A DNA stretch of 14,313 nt from Akkermansiaceae bacterium UBA1506 (GTDB lineage Bacteria > Verrucomicrobiota > Verrucomicrobiia > Verrucomicrobiales > DEV007): positions 18,460 to 32,772 of the forward strand of contig DCQY01000119.1 in NCBI GenBank assembly GCA_002323995.1, in the 5' to 3' direction. Positions within the stretch are counted from its first letter, which is position 1, and the number at the start of each line of letters is the position of its first letter. The notes under the pieces are model-generated. The model was not told the DNA's origin. It saw only the letters and a program-made list of their open reading frames with translations, and made no database searches. The position numbers were made by a program, and so were the translations under genes. Shown here in pieces: positions 1 through 7,729 of the stretch.

Positions 1-708
1 CTACCCGTCGGCCATGCGGTGTTTTTCCAGGCACCACTTGGGTTTTCCACGGAGTATCGGAACTTAAATAATCTGTTTAACGGTCGCGGCTATTTCGTTG
101 CATTCGGGGGAAATGAAAAATTCCGGCCAAGTTTCATTGAGGGGGCACAACGTTATCGGTTCCGGCTCATGGAGTTCCGCCCTCCGGCTGAATTTAATCA
201 GGTGTTCGCCGATGGTGGGCAAGAGCGATCTGAAGGGGAACCACAGGAATTCACCGAATGGTATCGCCAATCGATGAGCTTAGCGGGTGATGAAGGTGGA
301 TTTGAGGATCACTTGAATCCTATCGCTGACAATATCCTGGCCCTGATCGTTTCGCCGCGTGACTCCCTCGTTCAAAATGCTGGAGGTCGCGATGATACCT
401 ATAGTCAGATTGCTCCAAATTACGCCTATGACTCAAACGATGCCAGCGATGGATTTGCTGGCTATGCTCAACAGGTGCCTCCGCTGGTGAGGCTCACGAT
501 GGTGGCAATTGACGAAAACTCTGCCGTTCGCATGGAGAACGGAACCATGAAGCCAGAACTAATGCCTGAGGGCCTTTTTCAAACAACATCAAACTACGAA
601 AAGGATGTTGAGACACTCTCTGCGGCACTACATGGGAGTAACGTTAATCATAAGATCTTCAGTTCCATGGTGATGCTTCGCAGCGCGAAGTGGAGCGACA
701 ATAATTGA
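1..708 (+). CDS. Verru_Chthon cassette protein C, C-terminal part (5' end outside window)
   Basis: The reading frame is open from the first base and ends at TGA 706-708, so about 235 C-terminal residues are visible and the true start lies upstream. I recognise it as the 'C' member of the Verru_Chthon cassette, a set of pseudopilin-like proteins of unknown function found in Verrucomicrobiota. The supporting stretches are HAVFFQAPLGFS near the left edge, VPPLVRLTMVAIDE in the middle, and the C-terminal KIFSSMVMLRSAKWS. The prepilin leader expected for the family would be in the missing part. It sits directly upstream of a cassette D protein, as expected. The visible part has no transmembrane segment, consistent with an exported globular pilin head. 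The assignment rests on recalled family patterns plus gene order. The biological role is unknown; type IV pilus-like or type II secretion-like assembly is inference. Confidence 0.8.
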   Translation, partial: LPVGHAVFFQAPLGFSTEYRNLNNLFNGRGYFVAFGGNEKFRPSFIEGAQRYRFRLMEFRPPAEFNQVFADGGQERSEGEPQEFTEWYRQSMSLAGDEGGFEDHLNPIADNILALIVSPRDSLVQNAGGRDDTYSQIAPNYAYDSNDASDGFAGYAQQVPPLVRLTMVAIDENSAVRMENGTMKPELMPEGLFQTTSNYEKDVETLSAALHGSNVNHKIFSSMVMLRSAKWSDNN

Positions 709-730
709 TCACGCCTTGCCTACCCTGAGT

Positions 731-1405
731 ATGAAATACGGATCCAAGAAACAGATTCGCGGCTTCTCACTGATCGAGATGATGGTGGTATTAACTGTAG
801 TGTCCATCTTACTCGCCTTTGCCGCGCCCAATCTCTTTAGCCTCATCAGTTCCAACACCCTATCGGGTGAAGGGACGGTGATACAAAATCAGCTGACGCT
901 AGCTCAACAGATGGCAGTCTCCAAGAGTGCTGATGTGGAAGTGCGGTTCTTTAAGATGAAAGATGAATCTGCGGCGCTGACTGATGAGGCGTTTCGCGCG
1001 TTTCAGCTTTTTCAATACAGCGCCGAAGGTGAAATGCTGCCCGTGAGTAACTTTTTCCGAATTCGGAACCCAGTTGCTATTCATGAGAATTTGAGCACCC
1101 TCGTCCAACCGGCGGCAACGGGCGGATTTTCCAGCGAGTCTAAATACGGCTTCGATTCCCCAAGAATAGGCTCCGAGCTTGTGCCTACCGGCCGGTCCGG
1201 CACGAAGGTGGACACGCCTTATGTGGCCTTCCGCTTTCGACCAGACGGCTCCACTGACTTACCCTACCGGTCGGGTGATGCTCGCGACACGTGGTATCTC
1301 ACGCTGGTGCAAGGTGAGGGAGCGCTTCAAAATGACGAACCGGACAACTTTATGTGTCTGCAGGTCAATCCCTACAACGGGAAGATCAACGTATTCCGGC
1401 CCTGA
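731..1405 (+). CDS. Verru_Chthon cassette protein D, type IV pilin-like (prepilin N-terminus)
   Basis: This 224-residue protein has a class III prepilin signal: a short basic leader MKYGSKKQIRG, cleavage expected between Gly11 and Phe12, then FSLIEMMVVLTVVSILLAF with the conserved Glu at mature position 5. The hydrophobic helix is followed by a roughly 190-residue globular domain ending CLQVNPYNGKINVFRP, a closing pattern I associate with cassette protein D. A TTG codon at 716 would add five residues, but ATG 731 gives a normal leader length and is preferred; neither has a good ribosome-binding site. It starts 22 bp after the protein C gene and is probably co-transcribed with it. The prepilin peptidase substrate role is established for this motif. 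What the cassette builds (surface fibre or pseudopilus) is not known to me. Confidence 0.85.
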   Translation: MKYGSKKQIRGFSLIEMMVVLTVVSILLAFAAPNLFSLISSNTLSGEGTVIQNQLTLAQQMAVSKSADVEVRFFKMKDESAALTDEAFRAFQLFQYSAEGEMLPVSNFFRIRNPVAIHENLSTLVQPAATGGFSSESKYGFDSPRIGSELVPTGRSGTKVDTPYVAFRFRPDGSTDLPYRSGDARDTWYLTLVQGEGALQNDEPDNFMCLQVNPYNGKINVFRP

Positions 1406-1441
1406 TTTCCATTCGTTCACGGTTCATCTGGGTCTTCGTGC

Positions 1442-1471
1442 CTAAATCGGCAACTTTCAGGTACGATTTAG
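1442..1471 (+). terminator. Weak hairpin after the pseudopilin cassette
   Basis: CTAAATCG (1442-1449) and CGATTTAG (1464-1471) form a perfect 8-bp inverted repeat with a 14-nt loop, 36 bp after the cassette D stop codon. No T-run follows directly (the next bases are AAAAATTGC), so it is not a classic intrinsic terminator. Its position at the end of one transcription unit makes a weak terminator or mRNA 3'-end stabiliser possible, but chance is also plausible. Confidence 0.3.
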
Positions 1472-1564
1472 AAAAATTGCTTCCATTTTACCCTGAATCT
1501 TCGCTTGCCATTACAGCGTAATAACAACCGAAGAGGATGAAGCAGAAATCCCCTAAAAAAACGC

Positions 1565-1582
1565 TTGTGAAATTTTTCACAA
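1565..1582. promoter_or_regulatory. Rex-type operator (NADH/NAD+ redox sensor) before the ACIII operon
   Basis: The 18-bp site TTGTGAAATTTTTCACAA matches every position of the established Rex consensus TTGTGAA-WWWW-TTCACAA. It lies inside a slightly longer inverted repeat, GCTTGTGAAA-TT-TTTCACAAGC (1563-1584). Its right edge is 31 bp before the actA start, where a repressor would block the promoter. A -10-like TATTAA (1585-1590) follows immediately, although no convincing -35 hexamer is present. Rex represses respiratory and fermentative genes when NAD+ is high and releases DNA when NADH rises. Read on the - strand, the same repeat is followed by a G and seven Ts, so it could resemble a terminator there, but no - strand gene reads into it. 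The match is seen directly; Rex control in this organism is inference. Confidence 0.75.
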
Positions 1583-1613
1583 GCTATTAAGTGGGGCGGC
1601 TTCGCATCAGTAA

Positions 1614-2375
1614 ATGGGTAACATTTTTCCACGTTGGACAAATCTGCTGGCGGTAAAGGTTTTCGTGTGTATCGGCGCGCTCGGTACGTGTGTGATCGCA
1701 CTCGCTTGGTACTCATGGACCCCAAAACACACTCGTGTGGGTTACATGCCGCAGCAGCCGATTCCGTTTGATCACAGTCTCCATGCCGGGCAACTCGGGA
1801 TGGACTGTCGATATTGCCACAGTTACGTCGAAAATTCTTCGCATTCCAACATCCCTGCCGCGCAGGTTTGCTGGAATTGCCACGGTCCCGGCAAGGTGAA
1901 GTCAGATTCACCAAAGTTGGAACCTCTGCGGGTGGCTATGGATGAAAATTACGAGGGTTACACGGGGGAACCAATTAAGTGGGTCCAAATCCACGAGACT
2001 CCCGACTACGCCTACTTTAATCACTCTGCCCACGTGAACCGCGGAGTGAGCTGCAAAGAATGCCACGGTCGTGTTGATGAAATGCCTGTCGTCTACCACG
2101 CTAAAACGCTCAGTATGAGCTTTTGTCTGGACTGCCACCGGAACCCTGAGAAGTCGCTCCGTCCGGTTGACGAAGTCACCAACCTTGATTGGACTGCAGA
2201 CGACCTCGATCCCGACGACTTTTATGCCTACCTCGCCGGTAAGACTGGAGGAAACGCTGAGGCACTGAAGCAGGACGATGCAGGCAAAAAATGGGGTCAA
2301 GATCTGATTGGAGCCCACTTGCAGCAAGTCTGGAATGTTAACCCTCCGCAGGATTGCGCGGCATGTCATCGCTGA
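1614..2375 (+). CDS. actA: ACIII subunit ActA, membrane-anchored pentaheme cytochrome c
   Basis: This 253-residue protein has one N-terminal membrane span (about 13-33) and five CXXCH heme c sites: C65-H69, C86-H90, C147-H151, C171-H175 and C248-H252, the last only one residue from the C-terminus. Five hemes, one anchor and first place before a fused ActB are diagnostic of ActA of Alternative Complex III, the quinol:cytochrome c/oxidase reductase that replaces bc1. It faces the periplasm and relays electrons taken from quinol. ATG 1614 is the only start that includes the whole anchor; a G-rich stretch GTGGGGCGG lies 15-23 bp upstream, too far for a strong ribosome-binding site. As first gene of the run, it sits directly behind the Rex-type operator. 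Family assignment is secure. Confidence 0.95.
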   Translation: MGNIFPRWTNLLAVKVFVCIGALGTCVIALAWYSWTPKHTRVGYMPQQPIPFDHSLHAGQLGMDCRYCHSYVENSSHSNIPAAQVCWNCHGPGKVKSDSPKLEPLRVAMDENYEGYTGEPIKWVQIHETPDYAYFNHSAHVNRGVSCKECHGRVDEMPVVYHAKTLSMSFCLDCHRNPEKSLRPVDEVTNLDWTADDLDPDDFYAYLAGKTGGNAEALKQDDAGKKWGQDLIGAHLQQVWNVNPPQDCAACHR

Positions 2376-2378
2376 TAC

Positions 2379-2384
2379 AGGGGA
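2379..2384 (+). promoter_or_regulatory. Shine-Dalgarno-like sequence of actB
   Basis: AGGGGA lies 11 bp before ATG 2396, in the 20-bp gap after the actA stop. It is the clearest ribosome-binding-site candidate in the window and supports ATG 2396, which places the Tat motif about 50 residues inside the protein. Confidence 0.5.
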
Positions 2385-2395
2385 ATTAAGATTGA

Positions 2396-5300
2396 ATGAA
2401 GCGAAAGTGGAAACATCCAACTGAGCCTAAAACCTCTCGCCAGCACTGGCGCAGTCTGGGCGAGCTTGAGAATTCTGAAGAATTCAAAGGTTGGTTGGAG
2501 CGCGAGTTCCCACAAGGGGCAGCGGAGCTGGAGATGGACGAGACTTCCCGGCGTGGGTTTGTGAAGCTAATGGGTGCCTCCACCGCATTGGCTGGCTTTG
2601 GAGTGGCTTGCAGTCGGCCAGTGCGTCACCTCGTTCCTTTCAATGAGCACGTGGAGTGGGTCATTCCTGGCAAAGCTCTGTATTACTCAACTGCCAAGCC
2701 TCGTCTTGGCGGGATAGGATGTGACCCTTTGGTGGCCACAACTTATGAGGGACGTCCCACGAAAGTGGATGGTAATCGCCTCCACCCCAACTCGGGTGGC
2801 TCTTCCACAGCCTACACTCAGGCGTCTATTCTCGATTTGTATGATCAGGATCGGTCTAAAGGTTATCTCAGCGGTGGTAAGCCGACATCCGCCGAAGACT
2901 TTCAGGCTTCTTTCCTGAGTGGCTTTCGAAAGGGTAAGTCTGGAAAGAAAGTAGCAATGTTGATGTCGCCATCAACGTCTCCGACTCGAAATGCCCTGGT
3001 AAGGGAAGTGGCTGAAGCCTACCCCGGCCTTTCTCTCTACTCTTACGAGGCGCTCGAGGGTGCAGGGGCAGCGCAGGCGAGGACTGATCTCTACGGACAG
3101 GGGGTTGTTCCTGTGGTGAGTCTTTCTGGAATTAAGAGAGTACTCTCGCTCGATAATGACTTCCTCGGGCTTGATTCTATTGGCGACAATTGTCAGTGTG
3201 AATTTGCCGAAACTCGCGACACTGACGGTGGGGGAGAAGTCAGTCGCTTCTATGCCGTCGAGTCAGCTTTCACGCTAACCGGTGGAATGGCCGACCATCG
3301 CTATCGAATCGCCCCTTCGCAGATTCTCCCCGTGGCAGCGCTGGTGGCGAAAGCCGTTTCCGAAAAAATCGGAGACCGTGCTCTCGGCTCGGTTGCTGAC
3401 GAAGTGATCGCTAAGATGGTCGTTCCGGTTTATCACGAAAAGTGGATAGAGGAATGCGCGATTGATTTAGCGGAAAATCAAGGCGGATCGATTGTTCTCG
3501 CGGGTAATCGTCATGGTCGCGAGGTTCACATTCTTGTTTCAGCGCTTAATAAGGCGCTTGGAGCTTACGAGAATCATATCACGCTCGTTCAGCATGACCT
3601 TCCTCAGATGGGTGGGATCGCGGACCTTTCTGCTGCTATCAGCTCTGGGGAGATTGAGGCTCTCTTCGTGCTTAATGCCGGTGATGTGGTGTTTGACGCT
3701 CCTGCCGATCTTGAGTTTGGTAAACTTCTTAAATCTGTTCCAAAAGTGGTCCATCTTGGGTATTCGGTGAACGAGACGGCGAAGGCTGCAACTTGGCATA
3801 TTCCCGGAACTCACTACCTCGAGTCATGGGGGGATCACTACAGCATGGGGGGAATTTACTCCGTGCAGCAGCCAATGATCAATCCACTCTGGGGGGGGAT
3901 CTCCGAGAACGTGTTTCTTCTCTCTCTGCTTGAGGAAAATGCATCCGAGGAACTTATTCTCGAGCGGGTTAAAAGAACTTTTAATAACGCAGGGCTTGAA
4001 GACTGGAGTCAGGCACTTCGCGATGGCTTTGCCAAGGGTAAGCGTCTTCCGACTGCAAAGGTCATTACCGAGCCTGCGTCGATCTTCGGCTCAAAGGGAG
4101 TGAAGATCGCGGATCTTCCGCATGCCGAAGGCCTTGAATTGGTGCTGACGGTGAGCGGTGCGACTTACGATGGTCGATTCGTTAATAATGGCTGGCTGCA
4201 AGAAGCTCCCGATCCGATTACAAAGTTGACCTGGGATAACGCGGCGTTAATCAGCACCACTACCGCAGAAACTCTGGGACTAAAAGATGGAGAATTGGTC
4301 GAGATTTCTATTGGTGATCGGAAGATTGAGGCACCAGTTCTTGTTTCACCCGGTCAGGCTGATTTCGTTCTTTGTTTGCCGGTCGGTTACTATGGTGATT
4401 TGGCTGATGGCACGGTGAGTCGTGGGGTTGGATTTAACGCCTACCCCATGATGACAACGGCGACGCCCTACTATGTGAGCGGTGTAAACCTTAAATCTAC
4501 TGGTGAAGAGCACGAGTTAGCGCTGACAGCTGAGCACTACAGTATGGAGGGGCGTGCCATTGCTCGAGAGGGCACTGTTGAAATGTATAAGAAAGATCCG
4601 CACTTTGCCCAGCATCAGGGCATGGATCACCACATTCCTGAGAATATTTCTCTCTACAAAGGTCCCGATTACATAAAAGGAGAAAATCCTGAAGGTCCGG
4701 GGCCGATGTTTAGTGCTATCCCGGGGCACGAGTTCAAGGTGGATCAACTCCACCAGTGGGCAATGACCATCGATTTGAATTCGTGCACGGGCTGCAATGC
4801 TTGCGTGATAGCCTGCCAAGCGGAAAACAATATTCCCATCGTTGGTAAGGATCAGGTTCTGGCTGGCCGTGAAATGCACTGGGTTCGAATGGATCGCTAT
4901 TTCACCAGCCCGAGTGACTATAAGACGGTTTCAGATCAGGGACTAGGCAACGGTGAACCTGGAAAACGTCCCGTCGATGATGATCAGATTGAGATGATTC
5001 CAATGGGCGTCAGTTGCCTTCAGTGCGAGAGTGCCCCCTGTGAAACGGTGTGCCCGGTGAATGCTACCGTCCATACAGGTGATGGTCTCAATGCGATGAC
5101 CTACAACCGTTGTATCGGAACCCGATACTGCGCGAACAACTGCCCCTACAAGGCTCGACGCTTCAACTACTACGACTACAACAAACGTCCGCTAGAGAAA
5201 ATAAAGGTTGGTGGTATCGAAGCTGAAGGTTTTAAATTTGGTCCTCTCGCTCCGGCAAACGGAAATGCGACAACGACGCAGCGACTTCAAAAGAACCCGA

Positions 5301-5656
5301 ATGTAACGGTGCGTATGCGCGGTGTGATCGAGAAGTGTACTTACTGTGTCCAGCGAATCACCGCCGCGAAGATCGCAGCAAAAGCGGCGGCTCGTGATTC
5401 TGATGATATCCAAGTAAAAACAGGGTCTCTCACAGTTGCATGTCAGGATGCTTGTGGGGCTGACTCAATAACGTTCGGTAATCTGATGGATCCGAAGGAC
5501 ACTGTGAACGTGAAGAAGTCGAGCCCAAGGAATTACGACCTTCTCAAGTATATCGGAACCCGACCGAGGACGAGTTACCTCGCCCGCATCAAAAACCCAA
5601 ACCCGAAGATGCCAGGAGCCGACGCGGTCGGCACGGTGACGTCGAAGATGCACTAA
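2396..5656 (+). CDS. actB: ACIII subunit ActB, fused molybdopterin-like and Fe-S protein, Tat-exported
   Basis: This 1086-residue protein joins a large domain of the molybdopterin oxidoreductase family to a C-terminal four-cluster ferredoxin domain, as in known fused ActB. An internal Tat motif, SRRGFVK (51-57), is followed by a hydrophobic stretch and Cys72, which has only a weak lipobox (G-V-A-C). The molybdopterin-like part shows no N-terminal Fe-S CXXC motif, in line with ACIII lacking a molybdenum cofactor. Cluster ligands are C797/C800/C803/C807, C874/C877/C882/C886, C906/C912/C916 and C981/C984/C1016/C1020. The third group has Thr909 where a fourth Cys would sit, matching the expected three [4Fe-4S] plus one [3Fe-4S]. 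It carries electrons from the quinol site to the ActA hemes on the periplasmic side. An 8-G run at 3891-3898 lies inside the intact frame. Confidence 0.95.
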   Translation: MKRKWKHPTEPKTSRQHWRSLGELENSEEFKGWLEREFPQGAAELEMDETSRRGFVKLMGASTALAGFGVACSRPVRHLVPFNEHVEWVIPGKALYYSTAKPRLGGIGCDPLVATTYEGRPTKVDGNRLHPNSGGSSTAYTQASILDLYDQDRSKGYLSGGKPTSAEDFQASFLSGFRKGKSGKKVAMLMSPSTSPTRNALVREVAEAYPGLSLYSYEALEGAGAAQARTDLYGQGVVPVVSLSGIKRVLSLDNDFLGLDSIGDNCQCEFAETRDTDGGGEVSRFYAVESAFTLTGGMADHRYRIAPSQILPVAALVAKAVSEKIGDRALGSVADEVIAKMVVPVYHEKWIEECAIDLAENQGGSIVLAGNRHGREVHILVSALNKALGAYENHITLVQHDLPQMGGIADLSAAISSGEIEALFVLNAGDVVFDAPADLEFGKLLKSVPKVVHLGYSVNETAKAATWHIPGTHYLESWGDHYSMGGIYSVQQPMINPLWGGISENVFLLSLLEENASEELILERVKRTFNNAGLEDWSQALRDGFAKGKRLPTAKVITEPASIFGSKGVKIADLPHAEGLELVLTVSGATYDGRFVNNGWLQEAPDPITKLTWDNAALISTTTAETLGLKDGELVEISIGDRKIEAPVLVSPGQADFVLCLPVGYYGDLADGTVSRGVGFNAYPMMTTATPYYVSGVNLKSTGEEHELALTAEHYSMEGRAIAREGTVEMYKKDPHFAQHQGMDHHIPENISLYKGPDYIKGENPEGPGPMFSAIPGHEFKVDQLHQWAMTIDLNSCTGCNACVIACQAENNIPIVGKDQVLAGREMHWVRMDRYFTSPSDYKTVSDQGLGNGEPGKRPVDDDQIEMIPMGVSCLQCESAPCETVCPVNATVHTGDGLNAMTYNRCIGTRYCANNCPYKARRFNYYDYNKRPLEKIKVGGIEAEGFKFGPLAPANGNATTTQRLQKNPNVTVRMRGVIEKCTYCVQRITAAKIAAKAAARDSDDIQVKTGSLTVACQDACGADSITFGNLMDPKDTVNVKKSSPRNYDLLKYIGTRPRTSYLARIKNPNPKMPGADAVGTVTSKMH

Positions 5657-5681
5657 CCTGCTTGATTACTGACTTTTTTAG

Positions 5682-7124
5682 ATGGCAGATCCAACGACAG
5701 CTAATCAAAACGTTCATCCGTCAGAGGCGGAGGGCGTGGCTCGTGAGCCTCTCGTGCTCAATAACCGTTCCATGGGTTGGATTACGGACCGAATTTGCGG
5801 CATCGTTGAGAATCGACAGCCCTTCATTTGGTGGGTTCTTTTCGTTCCTGCGGTAGCACTTTTCTCATGCCTCGCCTTTACCTTGGTCTACCTAGTCTCG
5901 ACTGGTGTTGGTGTTTGGGGTAATAACCAGCCTGTTGCTTGGGGGTGGGCGATCGTGAACTTTGTGTTTTGGATTGGTATTGGCCATGCAGGAACTTTAA
6001 TTTCGGCGATTCTTTTCCTGACACGTCAAAAGTGGAGAACTTCCGTGAACCGGGCTTCGGAGGCAATGACGCTGATTGCGGTGATGTGCGCCGGCATTTA
6101 TCCGGGCTTTCACGTTGGTCGCTTCTGGATGGTATGGTTCCTGGCTCCAGTACCCAACGCCAACGCGATCTGGCAAAACTTTAAGAGCCCGTTGCTTTGG
6201 GACGTGTTCGCTGTTTCTACTTATTTCACGATTTCAGTGATCTTTTGGTATATTGGTCTGATTCCCGATCTCGCGACGCTTCGTGACCGTGCCAAGAAAA
6301 AGCTTCCGAAGTTTCTCTACGGGTTTTTCGCTCTAGGCTGGCGAGGGGGTAACCGTCACTGGCGTCACTACGAAATGGGATATCTTCTTCTCGCCGCTCT
6401 TTCGACGCCATTGGTCCTTTCAGTGCACTCCGTCGTCTCCTTCGACTTTGCGACATCCGTGGTTCCCGGTTGGCACACGACTATCTTTCCGCCTTACTTC
6501 GTGGCGGGGGCGATCTTTGGAGGTTTCGCCATGGTTCTGACCCTCATGCTGCCGATACGTAAGCTCTACGGCCTCGAGGATTTAATTACCCATAAGCACG
6601 TCGACAACATGGCGAAGATCATTCTCCTGACGGGTACGATCGTGGGCTACGCCTACATCATGGAATTGTTCATCAGTTACTATGGGGCGAACAAGTTTGA
6701 GGCTGATGCCTTCCATCTTCGAATTCTCTCTGGCCCCTACACGTGGGCTTACTACTGCATGTTTTTCTGCAACGTTATAGCCCCCCAGGTCTTTTGGTGG
6801 AAGTGGTGCCGCCATAATCTGTGGGTGGTCTTTATTATCTCAAATTTCGTAAACTTTGGTATGTGGTTTGAGCGTTTCGTGATCATTCCGACTACATTAG
6901 CGAGAGACTTTCTTCCGGGGCAGTGGGGTTACTATGAACCGTCTTGGGTGGAGAAGCTCATGTTCGCTGGCACCTTCGGCATGTTCTTCATGCTCTTCCT
7001 CCTCTTCATCCGATTCTTGCCGGTGATTGCCGTCAGTGAGGTGAAAGGGGTGCTTCCCGAAGCTGATCCGCATCACCCGGATTGGAAGAGACTTCGCGAA
7101 AAACGCCGTCAAGGAACTGCCTAA
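5682..7124 (+). CDS. actC: ACIII subunit ActC, NrfD/PsrC-like quinol-binding membrane protein
   Basis: This 480-residue protein has about ten membrane spans (roughly 48-74, 88-114, 126-150, 170-196, 228-256, 270-292, 308-333, 352-372, 378-404, 425-450). It belongs to the NrfD/PsrC family, and its position directly after actB identifies it as ActC, the subunit that holds the quinol oxidation site next to the Fe-S domain. Conserved polar residues in spans 3-4, including His144 in PGFHVGRFW and Asp174 in LLWD, are the likely quinol and proton-path residues by family analogy. The start is ATG 5682, 25 bp after the actB stop, with no clear Shine-Dalgarno sequence. The hydrophilic first 45 residues and charged tail (455-480) are probably cytoplasmic. 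Length and order are normal. Confidence 0.95.
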   Translation: MADPTTANQNVHPSEAEGVAREPLVLNNRSMGWITDRICGIVENRQPFIWWVLFVPAVALFSCLAFTLVYLVSTGVGVWGNNQPVAWGWAIVNFVFWIGIGHAGTLISAILFLTRQKWRTSVNRASEAMTLIAVMCAGIYPGFHVGRFWMVWFLAPVPNANAIWQNFKSPLLWDVFAVSTYFTISVIFWYIGLIPDLATLRDRAKKKLPKFLYGFFALGWRGGNRHWRHYEMGYLLLAALSTPLVLSVHSVVSFDFATSVVPGWHTTIFPPYFVAGAIFGGFAMVLTLMLPIRKLYGLEDLITHKHVDNMAKIILLTGTIVGYAYIMELFISYYGANKFEADAFHLRILSGPYTWAYYCMFFCNVIAPQVFWWKWCRHNLWVVFIISNFVNFGMWFERFVIIPTTLARDFLPGQWGYYEPSWVEKLMFAGTFGMFFMLFLLFIRFLPVIAVSEVKGVLPEADPHHPDWKRLREKRRQGTA

Positions 7125-7163
7125 TTTGATCTTATCGTAAAACTTTATCTCCAATCAGTAGCC

Positions 7164-7721
7164 GTGAGTGATTCAACTGCCAAAGCAACCAGCCTATTTG
7201 CTTATGTCGCCGAGTTCGACAACGCAACGGACCTCTACCATGCCGCGGAGAAGGTGCGTGACGCCGGGTTCCGTCGCTGGGACGTTCATACCCCGTATCC
7301 CGTTCACGGGATGGACGCTGCCATGGGGCTCGGAAAAAGTTGGCTTTCAGCGGTTGTTTTGGTAGGAGGAACAACTGGTTTCCTTTTTGCTCTGTTCCTC
7401 CAGTTTTTCACCCAGGTATCGCTTTATCCAACGGTCGTCCAAAACAAGCCCACTAACCTGTTTACAGTGCCGGCTTTCTTCCCAGTGACCTTTGAGCTTA
7501 CTATTCTATTTTCCGGTTTTTCCATTCTCTTTGGTTTGCTCATTTGGATTATGCTGCCGCGTTGGAATCACCCACTCTTTAACTCGTCGCTTTTTCCCAA
7601 GTCTACCGACGATGGCTTCCTCATGGTAATCGAGTCTCGTGACCCGAAGTTTAAGAAAGACAAAACCCGCGATTTCCTGACGGAAATCGGTGCCGGGGAA
7701 ATCGAGGAGGTTTCGCACTAA
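7164..7721 (+). CDS. actD: ACIII subunit ActD (DUF3341 family), two-span membrane protein
   Basis: This 185-residue protein starts at GTG 7164; no nearby ATG gives a complete N-terminus. The N-terminal soluble region (1-57), with FAYVAEFDNATDLYHAAEKVRDAG and VHTPYPVHGMD, is typical of the DUF3341 family, that is, ActD. Two membrane spans follow (about 60-83 and 104-130), then a soluble tail of about 50 residues. It binds no cofactor by any visible motif; in known ACIII structures ActD is a peripheral subunit of the membrane domain. It lies 39 bp after actC and only 8 bp before actE, supporting co-translation. Identity is secure from motif and order. Confidence 0.93.
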   Translation: MSDSTAKATSLFAYVAEFDNATDLYHAAEKVRDAGFRRWDVHTPYPVHGMDAAMGLGKSWLSAVVLVGGTTGFLFALFLQFFTQVSLYPTVVQNKPTNLFTVPAFFPVTFELTILFSGFSILFGLLIWIMLPRWNHPLFNSSLFPKSTDDGFLMVIESRDPKFKKDKTRDFLTEIGAGEIEEVSH

Positions 7722-7729
7722 TTCTAGTC

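Noticed and set aside
1555..1584. Intrinsic terminator on the - strand (inverted repeat followed by a T-rich stretch)
   Set aside because: No - strand gene reads into it, the stem is A/T rich, and the 18-bp core fits a Rex operator at every position, which explains it better.
1537..1590. A 17-codon open frame (ATG 1537 to TAA 1588) overlapping the Rex-type site, resembling a leader peptide
   Set aside because: The GAGG before it has no spacing to the ATG, the codons run through the operator palindrome, and there is no run of regulatory codons or alternative hairpin pair to support attenuation.
1468..1914. 148-codon open frame on the - strand across the intergenic region and start of actA
   Set aside because: It overlaps the secure heme-binding region of actA, has no recognisable motif and no ribosome-binding site; it is the antisense of real coding sequence.
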